A stretch of DNA of 64,000 bases. Source: Hygrophila difformis. Its lineage: Eukaryota; Streptophyta; Magnoliopsida; Lamiales; Acanthaceae. Positions 22,758 through 33,433 of the stretch are shown here, piece by piece (the first letter of the stretch is position 1; each line of letters starts with the position of its first letter). The position numbers were made by a program, and so were the translations under genes. The notes beneath the pieces are model-generated. The model searched no databases, was not told the origin of the DNA, and saw nothing but the letters and a program-made list of their open reading frames with translations. The stretch covers positions 21,475,050 through 21,539,049 of the forward strand of contig JAOANR010000003.1 in the NCBI GenBank assembly GCA_030278955.1, given 5' to 3'.

Positions 22758-25700
22758 TCACAGAATCTGGTAAGATACATATCGTATCGCAGAGGAAAAA
22801 AGATTTGAGTTAGAAAGTACATTTTGGCGACCAATACAAGTCACAAAAGGAAAGTGGCCAAATTTACGGCTAGCAAAAACAGCCGAAAAAGGAGCTCTCG
22901 AAGAAGAAGGAGCATCGTTTGACGAAGAAGTTTCCATCTCTGATGGGTCTAAAGGAACTAAAGTTGGAGGAGAAAGGACATTAACAGTGCTTTTCCCACC
23001 AAGACTTTTAATAGCCGAATCAAGATGGCCGACTAGAGATTGAGTATCAGCCCATTTTTCCTGGAAAGTACCAAGTATGTAATCATTGAAACTGGACCGC
23101 ATGGCCAGGTAGGAAGCATCCCGGTGAGAATCCAAGACCTTGGCTTTAGGAGCTTCGGCCGATTGAAGGAGAAATTTTATCGATCGTTTCAAATCAGCCG
23201 ATTTTTGCCTAGTTTGGTCCAAAGCCAACTTCAACTCCTGCTCCTTCTGTTGAAGTTTGGTTATTTCTAAATGGATCGAAGAAAGGTCCTCGGTATACTT
23301 ATGTTCCTGGGATTTCGTTTCAGAAAGGATGTCTATTGGAGCTCGATACTCCACTGAGTAATTGTTAAAGATGACTTGAGAGGTAGCCGCAGCTTCACGC
23401 TCTGCGGAAAGTTTGTTTCGCATCACTAAGTGAGCCCTAAGTTCTTGATCTAAAGAAAGGATGGATTTCATAATCGTTTGAAGAGGGCCATTCAGATTCA
23501 AAGAAACCATCTCTTCATGAAAGTGTTGGTCAAGATGAGACAAAAGAAGGAGGATAGGTTTCAGATTAACAAATTCAACGTCAGATTGCCCAGCAATCAA
23601 GTTACACAATTGGCCCAGACAATCTCCAAGATGGGCCGAAGGGTCTAACGGGAGAGAAGACTAAGAAATAGGAAAGAAGAACTCATCCAATACATGTCGA
23701 TCAGGAAATCGAGATAAAGGGACCGGATCAGCAGAAGCATCATTAACAGTCGTATCACCATTAGTAGGGTTAAGAGGTCCCAAAGCAGCCATGGATGACG
23801 TAGCAGGGTCCTTAATCGGTTGAAAAGGCTCAGCCGAAGAAGTAGTAGGGGCGGCAAGAATGGGATCCTGGACCAGTTGCTGAGATTTGGCCAAAGAGGG
23901 GTTAGCAGGAACGGTCGAATCGTGGTCATCTGTCAACATCCGGGACTCGATAACAAGGGAATCAGTGGCCGCGGTCAAAACGGGGGAAATGATGGTCGAT
24001 GGTAGAACAATAGAAACCTAGCAAAAGAAAGAAAAATGATTAGATGGGAAGAAAGAGGTACAAAAAAAAGAAAAGAAAAGGGGAAAGCTGAAGTAATTCA
24101 CCATGGGGTGAGTAGTAGGGACTCCGCCAAGAGGCGAGCGAGAAGAACGCCTCCGAGTCTTGGTAGGAGGGAGGGAGTCAGTAAGAGGGGCCGAAAGAAG
24201 AGCAAGTCTTTTTCGGCCAGGATCCGAGAAAGTAGGACGAAGGGCACCTATATTCGGAAACAACAGCCGAATAAGTGATAAAAACACACAATAAGAGAAA
24301 AGAAAAGAAGAATGCAATCAAGAAGAAACATACCTGGACGCGAGGGGGAAGGCGTATCAAGGCCTCGATGAGAAGTAGAGTCCGGCGAAGATAAAGGATA
24401 AGAGGAGAAGGGGAGAATGGGAGAGAAACCATTCCTCCGCAGAAGCGAGTTGAGGTCGGCGCCAAAGAAGGTACGAGCAACGCCGTCCCTCCAGAGCCGA
24501 AAACGAGAGGTAGAGAGTCCAGGGCGAACATGAAATTTTGGCACATCAAAATCGATTAAACGCCGATGATAAAGGGAACACTGTTTGCGGCTAGAGGAAG
24601 GAGTAAGACGCTTATCGACCCGATGAGCTTCCACTAAGTCTTGGCCGAAACCGAACTGACGACTGACCAAATGAGGATTGTAGACCTCAAAAGGAATAGC
24701 AGCATTAGGGAGAGCCGTGGAACCATTGAAAATTGGACGGGGAAGTATGCATCGATTCCAAATTTGAGCAAGAGCCACAGGAAGAAAGGTTCCAAAAGGA
24801 GCGGTAGCAATCTCTCTTACCCAAGCGAAATCGGTTCTCCAGTAATGATAGTGAGAGAAGGATTGATCAGCAGTTCGGCCTAAGAAATAGCTGATCCAGT
24901 GTGGAATCGACATGGCAGGAAGGGACGCCCCCAGAAGATCGGGAGCAACAAAATGATCAGGACAAATATCATGAGGGGGGAAACCAGAAACATCGCGAAA
25001 ATGCCAAACCAACCACAAGTGGAGAAACCATAGAGGGCCTCGGGCTTTATCTGGGAAACCTTTCTCCCAGCCCGAAATGGTAGCCGATATACCCGCGTAC
25101 AGGTGGGCAAGGAAGAAATCGGCTAACGGTAGAGCTACCTGGTTAAGAATCGCAGAGGCTAAAGGATGTGTCTCAAGAAGAACTCCTTTGGAAGAAGTAC
25201 ACCAAAAGAACCTTGTCAAGAAATACATCATAAAAGCAAGCGGCTCCAGAGAATGCGGATTAGGCGAAGCATGATCACTCTGGCGGGTAATAATCCAACT
25301 ATGGAAAGTATTGTTGGACGGAAAACTAGTGTTTTTCTCCTTAGGTTGAGATGCGACGCCAAGGTTATCCCCACGAACAGAGAGGTTCAAAATGAGTTTC
25401 ACGTCCTGAATGGTGGGAGTCATCATACCCCAAGGAAAGCAAAAACAATTCACAGAGGAATTCCAAAACACAGAAGGGCCTGAATAGGACGAAGGTCGGT
25501 TGGAAAGGACATGGTACTAAGAAGGATCAAACGACGAGTATAGGATTTAGACCATGACTCGCGGCAATTGGGGTCGAGATGACGATACCAAGCCACGTAA
25601 TCAGTAGGAGCCGAAGGCCAGTTAGCAAGTGACAGGGTAAAAAGTTTAGAAGAAAACCAGGGGGCATACAATGGTATGGAGCAGTTTTCAAAAATACAAG

Positions 25701-25848
25701 CAGTGCACTTATCAATCTCTTCGGGAACACCTAGTGGACCAAGGGAATAAAAGCCTTCAGGAAGAAGATGGACCGCAGAGTGAGAGGCAAACGAACTCTC
25801 GATCTTGAGAATGTCAGAAGAAAGAACAGTGATGGGGCGGGGATCCAT
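22758..25848 (-). pseudogene. Spliced antisense gene of the Gypsy element: PMD-like protein with coiled coil
   Basis: Opposite to gag-pol, an ATG at 25848 (MDPRPITVLSSDILK) opens a frame that shifts once near 25465 and continues as a plant mobile domain (PMD, aminotransferase-like) protein: WGMMTPTIQDVKLILNL, GPLWFLHLWLVWHF, LAQIWNRCILP, RRLIDFDVPKFH. Good splice sites follow. A donor at 24334/24333 (CAG|GTATGT) pairs with an acceptor at 24248 (ATATAG). The second exon, 24247-24102, is in phase and basic. A donor at 24101 pairs with an acceptor at 24018 (TTTTGCTAG). The third exon has one in-frame TAG at about 23660, then a Gln/Lys/Leu-rich coiled-coil region (HLEITKLQQKEQELKLA) to 22758. The role is unknown. 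PMD proteins are involved in silencing and development in plants and are repeatedly captured by transposons. Confidence 0.75.
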
Positions 25849-26036
25849 CGGAGAAGATGAACAGAGAAGAAATTAGAGAGGAATATTAAAGGGCAAAGGA
25901 AAGACGGTTTACTTCAAAGAAGACAGTCTACGTAAATAGGGCAATGATGACAGGATTTCTCGAGAAAAGAAGATAACCGTCAAGAAGTAACGAGGGAAAA
26001 TTACTTGGGCTCTTTCAGAAATAAAAATTGGCCCAA

Positions 26037-26047
26037 GTAAGGAGGGC
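26037..26047 (+). promoter_or_regulatory. Polypurine tract of the Gypsy element
   Basis: GTAAGGAGGG lies a few bases before the 3' LTR start (TGTTGTGG at 26051), the normal place for plus-strand DNA priming. The upstream stretch is also rich in purines. Confidence 0.6.
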
Positions 26048-26050
26048 ATC

Positions 26051-26730
26051 TGTTGTGGCCACAAGAGTAGTGGGCCGAGAAAAAATGATTGGGCCATGTA
26101 AAATGGGCCAGAAAGAGAGTTTGCAAAGAAGGTAGACTCAAAATGGATTGGGCCGAAAGGTAACAAATGGGCGAATGGGACGAAGCAGGGATCCAGACGA
26201 AAGGAGAATCTTAAGGGCAAGAGATTCGGCCGAAATGAGATCAAAGCAGCCGATACAAAGAGAGTGAAGGTCGGCTCAAAGGAATCAGCCGGAGAGCGGT
26301 TACCAAGGCTCCGGCTATAAATAGGGGATGCCATGCACATAATCAAGCGAGACCAATCCAACCCCCAAATTCCTTTATCAAATTTAATTCTTTCTATCTT
26401 TACTGCTTTTTTTACAACTTTCCTTTACAGTTTTTCCTAGACTCTAGCTTAGCTTGTAGCGGTTACTTTTCCAAATCCACCGTTGTTCCTTAGCAACCGG
26501 TAGTTTGGTTCCAGTTTTCCCGATGAATTCGCCGTTGTTCCTTAACAACCGGTAGATTCCCCATTGCATCTAGTTTGTCATTATAATTTCAGTGAATATT
26601 CAGTCAAGTTTGGGAGTAATTAGTCAAGTTTGGGCGCATTATTGTGAATCCAGACCCGTAATCAGTTTGATCCTTTTCTGATAGCCTCCCTTGAGGAGAA
26701 AAAGGTCATTGGCTCGACGCTAGCCAAACA
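26051..26730 (+). repeat. 3' LTR of the Gypsy element
   Basis: Matches the 5' LTR over its full length with scattered substitutions and a few single-base indels (for example ACAAATGGGCG against ACATGGGCG). It ends AACA followed by the TSD GTGTC. Confidence 0.95.
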
Positions 26731-26735
26731 GTGTC

Positions 26736-27222
26736 TATGGTTGTTGTTTGATGTATTATTGCCTTCGTTTTCTATGAATACATAAACAAAAATTGATTGT
26801 GTAAGTTTATGAAGTTTGGTTAAAAACAAGTCATGGTTGAAGTGGAGTTAACATGATGTAATTTTTTCTAGAAAAAAAAAAACAAAAATTGAAATTAACA
26901 AATAGGAAATGAGGGAATCTGGTATGTTTGAAATTAACAAATACTAGGAATGGTTTAGGTTGTTAATCCTTCAAATTCTGTCTTTTTGTTAATCCTTCAA
27001 AATCTATCAAATGAGATGAATTAACAATTTGATCAAAGTTACTCAATGAACATAGTCAAATCTTCCTGCGTGACATTTATTAAGGAACGGAGGAAATATA
27101 TCATTATTTTTTTTATGACAAATAAAAAACAAATAATGAAATAAGATTTTATAAATGCCATCTTGCCTTTTTAATATGCATTTTTCATTCTAATTTCCCA
27201 TTTGCATAGATAAATTGTGAAT
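26736..27222. other. AT-rich flank after the Gypsy element, no gene recognised
   Basis: The first part continues the T-rich unit seen before 13837. Near 27078-27100 there is a short GGAACGGAGGAAATA segment that could be a degraded Stowaway end. Nothing else can be supported. Confidence 0.5.
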
Positions 27223-27240
27223 AACTCATGCAATCATACT

Positions 27241-27415
27241 TGGGAATTGAGACTTGGTACAATGGTCATGTCCCCTGACTTTCAGTTTTATGGTTGGATG
27301 TTCGATTCTCACCCGGTCCCTTATTCCTCCCTTTATCCTCTTTATAATTTGTGTAGTTTTCACCGACACATTAGTTTTAATGTTTATCGAAAAAATAATG
27401 AAAAAGAGAAAAGAA
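27241..27415 (+). mobile_element. tRNA-derived SINE with imperfect TSD
   Basis: The head GAGACTTGGTACAATGGTCA with a B-box-like GTTCGATTCTC is followed by CACCCGGTCCCTTATTCCTC and a 3' segment TTTCACCGACACATTAG, as in the SINE at 9840. Flanking repeats AACTCATGCAAT (27223) and AACTCATACAAT (27416) are the likely TSD. Confidence 0.75.
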
Positions 27416-27528
27416 AACTCATACAATGATTCATACCTATATACCATCGGTTCAAGTTATTTTTAGAGGAATTGTACGCTGTACATATTTTTTTATTAAA
27501 AAACTACTTTACCATTTATTTTAAATTT

Positions 27529-29616
27529 TTTTGAAATTATTATCAACCTCTTCTAAATATAAAAGGGTCTTGATCAAATTTTGTGAGGCAAAACTAGTGA
27601 TTAGTTTTTAAAAAATCTGAAAAAACTCCTTCAAGATTATTCGCGATTTTTCAAGAACAGCCCTAATCGTCTTTTGCGATGGGTGACGAGGAGATGGCGG
27701 ACCACAGTGGAATCCCTCCAGATTTGAGCGACAATCGAGCGAGCAAAAGGCCGAGGGCCTCGTACAGCGACATGGTTCGCCGTCGCGCGGGGTTCATTCA
27801 TGTTCCAATCGATGAAGTTTCTAGCGATTTTGTGGGTGAGCCTGACGATATCATTCAGACGACGGAGAACGGAATTCCCAGGTTTCAACTGTCACCCGCT
27901 TTTAAAGAAGCTCTGCTCTGCCCTTGGAAGCACGCCGTAGTCCTAAAGGTTATCGGAAGGAACGTCTCCTACCGCGTGTTAAAAGCTCGTCTGGATTTCC
28001 TCTGGCCTGCGTCGGCCTCGCTCCCACTTATCGATGTGGGTAACGGATACTACATCGTTCATTTTAAGGAAGATGATGCCTTAGTTGCTTTAACGGGCGG
28101 GCCTTGGATGGCAGCCGGTAACTACCTTCACACTCAACCCTGGGATGAAAAATTCAATCCCGACACCAATGAAGTCAAGAGTATGGTTGTTTGGGTTCGA
28201 ATCCCTAAAATTCCCATGTTTCTCTATAATCGTCAATATCTGTATAGGGTCGGATCTTCTATTGGACAGGTTTTAAGTATTGATTTCAACACGGACAAAT
28301 TGGCGCGGGGAAGGTATGCTCGGTTAGCTGTCCAAATCGATCTTGATACCCCCCTCACTCCGCAGGTTATGCTTGATGATTGGATTGTTCGGGTGGAATA
28401 TGAAAGTATCAAAACTATTTGTTTTCACTGTGGAAGTTTTGGGCACAATCAGACTTCTTGCCCTGAGCTTGCTGTCAACAGTCCAGCTGCGGACAATCAC
28501 ACAGATGTTTAGAGTCATGATAAGGGTAATCAAGAAACTAAATCGGGTTTTGGACCCTGGATGTTTGTCCAAAATAGGAGACGTCCACAAGCTCGCAAAG
28601 ATTCTGGCAAAGTTACTAGGTCTTCTAATCAGAACAGGTTTGACATGCTGGCTGCCGAACAGGAAGATATCAACAATCTTGAACCCCAGCATGTTGCTCC
28701 GGATCTTCCACCAGTGCGTTAACCTAGGCCCCTCAGCAGAGCGGAGGTTGATGCTCCAATTCCACCTTCTGCCCGACATCCTGGACCGATTCACAGGCCA
28801 GAGAAGGCTCATCCTAGAACCCGGCAATGCCAAATGGATCTTGCTCATGTTGATCATCCGGTGTCTTGCATCCCTCGCCAGCAGCAGTCAACCAGATTAC
28901 CATCCCTCCCTCCAATCCACCTTATGGACTTGGATCAATCTCCTACTCACACCACCTCCAATTGCAGCCAGAGTCCCGGCAACCGGAGCCCTCGCAGTCC
29001 CTCACCTGATGGCCCTAGTGGCTCTGAGCTTTCTCCTCCTTGGATTCGCCAAGCATCGGGTGCCTGGGCACAAAAGCTCCCCTCTTCACTTCCTCAGGGC
29101 ATCATACAGTTGTGAGAGTGATGGACCCGTCTTCTCATGTCAACAAACGAGTAAAGGGAACCGGTGGCACTCGGGGTAGACCACCGGATCACAACCCCTG
29201 CCCTTCAAACAAACCAGTGGAGAGGGATCGAGCACCCAGCCAGCCTCCTTGAGGATCATAATTCCGATTGGCAAAGTAAGTACTCCACGATGAGGTTCAG
29301 AGTCACTGCGATTGTCCTTCTTTCTGCTGCTGTTGTGGTGTATTAAATCCTTTCTATGCTCAGGTTTAGGTTTGAGCTTGCAGGTGAATTGAGTGTGTCC
29401 TTTGGACCTCTTTTGGCTTTGGGTTTTTGTTGTTGAGGTTGTTTTGTTCCTGGGCCAACTTTTTTGGATTTTCTTTTCTGGACCGCTTGATAGTGGTCTT
29501 CCCTTGTTTTGTTAGGTCTCTTGTCTCTTTTTTTTTGCTTGTATTGTCCGAGCATTCTATGATATAATACTGGCTTCGGCCCTCCCTTTTACCAGAAAAT
29601 AAATGTTTTGAAATTA
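27529..29616 (+). mobile_element. Internally deleted LINE: ORF1 plus 3' UTR, no ORF2
   Basis: The unit carries a LINE ORF1 (27679-28512, with an in-frame continuation to about 28720), degenerate sequence to about 29250, and a T-rich 3' UTR ending CCTCCCTTTTACCAGAAAAT. No endonuclease or reverse transcriptase codons are found, although a full LINE would need about 4 kb for them. The repeat TTTTGAAATTA occurs at 27529-27539 and 29606-29616 and is a candidate TSD; its AT-rich nature makes this only moderately strong. It may be a non-autonomous derivative mobilised by other LINEs. Confidence 0.65.
27679..28512 (+). CDS. LINE ORF1 protein: DUF4283 and CCHC zinc knuckle
   Basis: A 277-codon frame begins MGDEEMADHS. 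A DUF4283-type RNA-binding domain spans residues about 75-225 (CPWKHAVVLKVIGRNVSY, FKEDDALVALTGGPWM, VVWVRIPKIPMFLYN). A zinc knuckle lies at about 250-265: CFHCGSFGHNQTSC (C-x2-C-x4-H-x4-C). A TAG ends the frame at 28510-28512, but the same frame continues past it with GFGPWMFVQNRRRPQ, the motif that normally follows the knuckle in plant LINE ORF1. The stop is therefore a mutation and the original protein ran to about 28720. The linked ORF2 is missing. Nucleic-acid binding in the cytoplasm and nucleus is expected. Confidence 0.85.
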   Translation: MGDEEMADHSGIPPDLSDNRASKRPRASYSDMVRRRAGFIHVPIDEVSSDFVGEPDDIIQTTENGIPRFQLSPAFKEALLCPWKHAVVLKVIGRNVSYRVLKARLDFLWPASASLPLIDVGNGYYIVHFKEDDALVALTGGPWMAAGNYLHTQPWDEKFNPDTNEVKSMVVWVRIPKIPMFLYNRQYLYRVGSSIGQVLSIDFNTDKLARGRYARLAVQIDLDTPLTPQVMLDDWIVRVEYESIKTICFHCGSFGHNQTSCPELAVNSPAADNHTDV

Positions 29617-29838
29617 CATATTTGTTTTTGCGATACAGCCGTTTATTTTCCTTTCGTTAATTTGTATCTTTTTTATCATTAAAAATTACTACATTAAATC
29701 TTCATTCCTCTCCCACTTAATTCAATAAAGCTATCTTTCAAAAGGGAGGCAATATTTTGGTATTATTTTATTTTTGGTACAAATTGTTCATTTGTTTGGG
29801 CTATTTTGCATTTTTGCTGTCAAGTACTCCCTATACTT

Positions 29839-29974
29839 GGACGGGGATAGTCCAAGTAGTTAAGTCCCTTAACTTCTGTTCTATTCCCCACCGGCCTCTT
29901 ATCTCTCTCTTTTATTCCCTTTATAATTGTGTGACATAAGCATCCACCACCCATTTCCCAGGCTGAAGCTCCAG

Positions 29975-30016
<42 letters not shown>
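29839..30016 (+). mobile_element. tRNA-derived SINE with long A tail and 17-bp TSD
   Basis: A diverged tRNA-like head (GGACGGGGATAGTCCAAGTA) is followed by CACCGGCCTCTTATCTCTC and an A tail of about 40 bases. The flanks are the perfect 17-bp direct repeat AAGTACTCCCTATACTT at 29822-29838 and 30017-30033. The intact A tail suggests a relatively young insertion, although the B box is degraded. Confidence 0.85.
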
Positions 30017-30021
<5 letters not shown>

Positions 30022-30067
30022 CTCCCTATACTTCTAATTCATTTGGTTGTCAATACAGTCTCTTCTA

Positions 30068-30760
30068 CACTACAACTTGCAGTTGTTGGCGGGTCCTTTT
30101 CCATTCTATGGAAATTCAACAATGAAGTCCCAAATTTCCATATTTCATATGACACTTTAAATTGTGTCCCACCACTTATCCATCTTATCGAGAATCTTTC
30201 TTTTTAAATTTAAATATAAGGACGGACTACTGTATACTAGTATTATTTTTATTACTACTATCGAATTCAAATTATTTTTGTTTTACTTCTATGTAATTAT
30301 CAAGAATTTTATTCTTTATGCTATCATCATGTTTGTAATAATGTGGGTCCCATTTGATCATATTCCAGCTGTTCCACTTTCAATTTGACTTAGCATAATG
30401 TTTCAAGCTAGAATTCAAATTTTACAAGAAATGTAGGAAAAAAATAAATGATTTCATTTTTACTTATTAGTGTTTATTTTAAAAATAATTTAAAAACAAA
30501 AACCCCACTTAAGTCCAACACTCCAGCTCATTCTGGCTGCTTCTGCCATTTACTAGTACTATTAGTATTATTAAATTAAAAATAAATATAAATATCACTG
30601 TCATAAATTAGTGAAATAAAAGCTTCACCACTCAAATTCAATCTATATTTTCTGGGGGGAAAGAATGAAACATAAACCCCAACCACAATAACTTCTGGAA
30701 TAAGCAAAGTATCAAGTATGAACCCCCAAAATCAAATTAAACTGGAGATTTTCAAAATTT
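30068..30760. repeat. Direct repeat copy 1 (uninterrupted)
   Basis: This stretch matches, block by block and in the same orientation, the sequence at 32452-36985. Examples are CTACACTACAACTTGC, GGCGGGTCCTTTTCCAT, TAATGTTTCAAGCTAGAATT, AACACTCCAGCTCATTCTGG and CTCAAATTCAATCTATAT. In copy 1 these blocks are contiguous; in copy 2 they are separated by inserted elements. It lies on the 3' side of the serine-rich gene. Confidence 0.8.
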
Positions 30761-30857
30761 TCAAAATAAAATAAAATAAAATCATAGTGGAAATTTTCAA
30801 AATTAAATTTGGTAAAAAGCAAATATAATGGACTGCTATAAATTAGCTTTGGCCCAA

Positions 30858-30906
<49 letters not shown>

Positions 30907-31533
30907 TCGCCAAAAAAAAAAAAAAAAAAAACTTTTAAAAAAACAATGTAAATGTAGGGTTGAACAAAGAAAATATAAGTATCCATATTTTTAAAAAAGA
31001 ATGAACTATTAAAATATAAATAATAAATCATACAAACGCGTATTTTTCACAAAAAAAAAAAAAAGTAATAGTACTCCATTACTTGTAATAAATTAAAAAA
31101 GAATTGTAATTAAATCAAATTTCAATGATTCAATCCACTGAACCGAACACAAAAATCCAAAAATAAAATAATTAATTAATATTTTTAATTAATAAATATT
31201 TTTTAATAAAAAATGGGTTTAACTAAAGAAAACCAGGACAAACACACAAAGTGTAAGATAATTAAAAAGCAAATTGATTCTAATCAGTAATCAACCATAA
31301 ATTTTAATGATTATTGTTGTTTATATTTTTTGTCATGGGAATTTTAATTTTTCATTTAAATAGTAAGTAACCTCTCAATTAGGAAAAAAATATTGAGAAC
31401 CAAAACCCAGAGGGGGTTTTCCGAAATCCAAAGTCCAGGTATTCACAGCCCAAAAACACGGCCGAGCCGACCGAGTCAAACCGGTCGTGCCATGTCCACT
31501 CGACTCACCGAGTCAAGCCAAAGATTCCAAGAA
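30761..31533. other. AT-rich DNA with poly(A) tracts; 3' flank of the serine-rich gene
   Basis: Two long A runs occur at about 30860-30903 and 30914-30931. The rest is AT-rich. The last 100 bases before the gene's stop codon are GC-richer and probably 3' UTR. No polyadenylation site is assigned. The minus-strand frame across the A runs (polyphenylalanine) is not a gene. Confidence 0.6.
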
Positions 31534-32148
31534 ATCTCAGCCGTCGGCTTTCGTCATCACCGATAACCGGCTCGGCCGCGGCTGGAAATCCGCACGGCGG
31601 CGCAGGCTGTGCGACGACGGTCGAATTAGTGCCGCGAGAGCTCTCCTGACCAAATCCCCTTCCACGGTCCCGATTCGCACGAGCGAATTCGTCATCGCCG
31701 ATCGCCGCATGTGCAGGTGGTGGCTCGACCGGTACGACGCCGTAGCGGGGACGCCGTACCCTGGGGCGATACTGTTCTTGTGGAGGCTACACCGGAACGA
31801 GCCAGGGTGCGTCGTCGGGGAGCACATACACGTCTTCTTCGGGCCTGAGCTCTGCGGCCGGCGTCGGTTGTGGTGCGAAGAGGCGGCGATTGGATGCCTC
31901 CGCGTCGCGGCGAGCTTCACCGATGGGGAAGGGGAAACGGATCTTCCGAGGCTCACGCGCGTCGGACTCGTCGATCGAGCGTATAGCGGTTCAGATCCGG
32001 CGGGGAAGGCGGCGACGGCGGCGGAGGTGGAGGAAGAGATGGAGGAGGAACAGAAACGGCCGGTTGGGGAAAGGGATCGCTGGAAGTGGTTGCCGAGGCT
32101 GTGAAAGGTTGTACTGTGGGTGGATCTGTTTCGGGCGGGCGCTTCCAT
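31534..32148 (-). CDS. Serine-rich protein-like gene (plant-specific family), intronless
   Basis: A 203-codon frame starts at the ATG at 32148 in the context ACCATGG and ends at TGA 31536-31534. The protein begins MEAPARNRSTHSTTFHSLGN, has a Ser-rich N-terminal half (FCSSSISSSTSA), then the conserved KKTCMCSPTTHPGSFRCSLH block (residues about 105-124). It ends in RRSAMTNSLVRIGTVEGDLV, RRALAALIRPSS and FQPRPSRLSVM. I recognise this architecture from the uncharacterised plant serine-rich protein family. No signal peptide or membrane segment is seen, and its biochemical role is not known to me. It is the only clearly non-transposon, intact gene in the window. An overlapping plus-strand frame (31487-32104) is its antisense shadow. 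Confidence 0.9.
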
Positions 32149-32306
32149 GGTTTGTACCTTTTTATATTTTATTATTGTTATATATATACTGCGCGGGCCG
32201 AGGAAATAGGGAAACGGATTTGGAATTAGGGTTAAGGCCTGAGCCTTGATGGGGAGTGGGGGTTTGGGTCTCTATTTTGGCAAACCTAATGACCGAAAGA
32301 AGAAGG

Positions 32307-32316
32307 GATTATATAG
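32307..32316 (-). promoter_or_regulatory. Probable TATA box of the serine-rich gene (CTATATAATC)
   Basis: This motif lies about 160 bases upstream of the start codon and would give a 5' UTR of about 130 bases. A second TATATATA at 32179-32189 is too close to the ATG to be the main box. Assignment is by position only. Confidence 0.4.
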
Positions 32317-32565
32317 CGGCAGGTGGCGATGGCAGTTTTGTAATTATGGGTAATTTATGAGGGTGGTTTGGGAAATATAATAAACGGCACATTGGTTGGA
32401 GAAGCAGTGGGTCAGGGTTTTAACTGCGTCACGCTCCATCCAGCGCGTGTACTCTACACTACAACTTGCTGTTGCCTTCTTGGCGGGTCCTTTTCCATTA
32501 TAGAAGTATTGAAATTTAAAGTTTCAAATTTTCATACTTCGTAGTAATTAATAATTTAAATTATA

Positions 32566-32825
32566 CTTCCTCCGTTTTTTAAAGATAGCTATTGACCAAC
32601 CCAGCACGCAGTCCAATGCACATTTTAAATCGTTAATAACTCAAATTCGGTACAAGTAAAAATTCTAAAAGTTCGATATTTAAAAACCACAAGACAAGAC
32701 GAATCTAACAAGATCTTAATTGACTATATTTTAACTTGTATATCTATGATAAAACTTCAAGTCAAAGTGATTGTGTGAATAGTGTCAAACTCACCAATGT
32801 AGCTATCATTTAAAAACGGATGGAG
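32566..32825. mobile_element. Stowaway MITE (Tc1/mariner), TA target
   Basis: Ends CTTCCTCCGTTTTTTAAA and, at the right, AAAACGGATGGAG are inverted repeats of the Stowaway type. They are flanked by TA dinucleotides at 32564-32565 and 32826-32827. Length is 260 bp, with no coding capacity. Confidence 0.85.
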
Positions 32826-32887
32826 TATATAAATAAAAATTATAAAAAATTAATATTTTAAAATTATAATATTAGATGAATTTTATA

Positions 32888-33141
32888 CTTCCCGTCTCAT
32901 TAATATTATTACATTTGACTTTGACATTATTCACTGTTTAAGTTTGATTCGATTTTTTCATAGTTATGTAAGAAATAATATAGTCAAGTGAGATCTTATT
33001 AGATTCGTCGAAACTTGTAGTTTCAGAATAAAAAAATTTCATAATTTTTTACTGTACACAATTTTAATTATTAACGGTTATAAATGTATATTGACATACG
33101 TGTCAGGTGGGTCCATAAAAATTATAATGAGATGGAGATAG
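32888..33141. mobile_element. Stowaway MITE, TA target
   Basis: It begins CTTCCCGTCTCATTAATATT and ends AATGAGATGGAGATAG with TA on both sides. The interior (AGTCAAGTGAGATCTTATTA, ATTCGTC) matches the Stowaways at 42763, 45454 and 50079, so they form one family. Confidence 0.8.
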
Positions 33142-33433
33142 TAAAATTTTACTTGAATATTTCTTTTTATATATATATAATTATAATACTTCTACAAATT
33201 TAAATTAAATTACATAATAAATAGTACTAATAGTGAAGCGTAGCATTTATAACTAGACTAGATGTAGATAATAGGAGTATTTCATACTCCCACTACTTAT
33301 CCATAATTCCATATTATGGAGAATTTTTCTTTTTAAATTAAAATATACAGAGTAGTGTATATTTTTATTATATCAAATTCAAATTTATTTTTATTTATCA
33401 AGAATTTGATACTTTATGCTGCTATGCATCATG

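Larger units (their letters stand above)
13837..26730 (+). mobile_element. Complete Ty3/Gypsy LTR retrotransposon, Tat type, TSD GTGTC
   Basis: Two LTRs (13837-14514 and 26051-26730) flank 11.5 kb and are bounded by the perfect 5-bp duplication GTGTC (13832-13836 and 26731-26735). The internal order is gag, protease, RT, RNase H, a second RNase H, integrase, and an antisense gene before the 3' LTR. The second RNase H and the extra antisense ORF point to the Tat lineage. By eye the LTRs differ at roughly three to four dozen positions (about 5%), so the insertion is not recent. Several frames are broken and the integrase carries a 547-bp insertion, so this copy is defective. Confidence 0.95.

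Noticed and set aside
30843..31031. Small frame rich in Phe across the poly(A) tracts
   Set aside because: It exists only because the A run reads as Phe codons on the minus strand.
31487..32104. A 205-codon plus-strand frame over the serine-rich gene
   Set aside because: The minus-strand frame has the conserved plant family blocks (KKTCMCSPTTHPGSFRCSLH and others), a good ATG context and the right length. The plus-strand frame has no recognisable motif and is an antisense shadow of GC-rich DNA.
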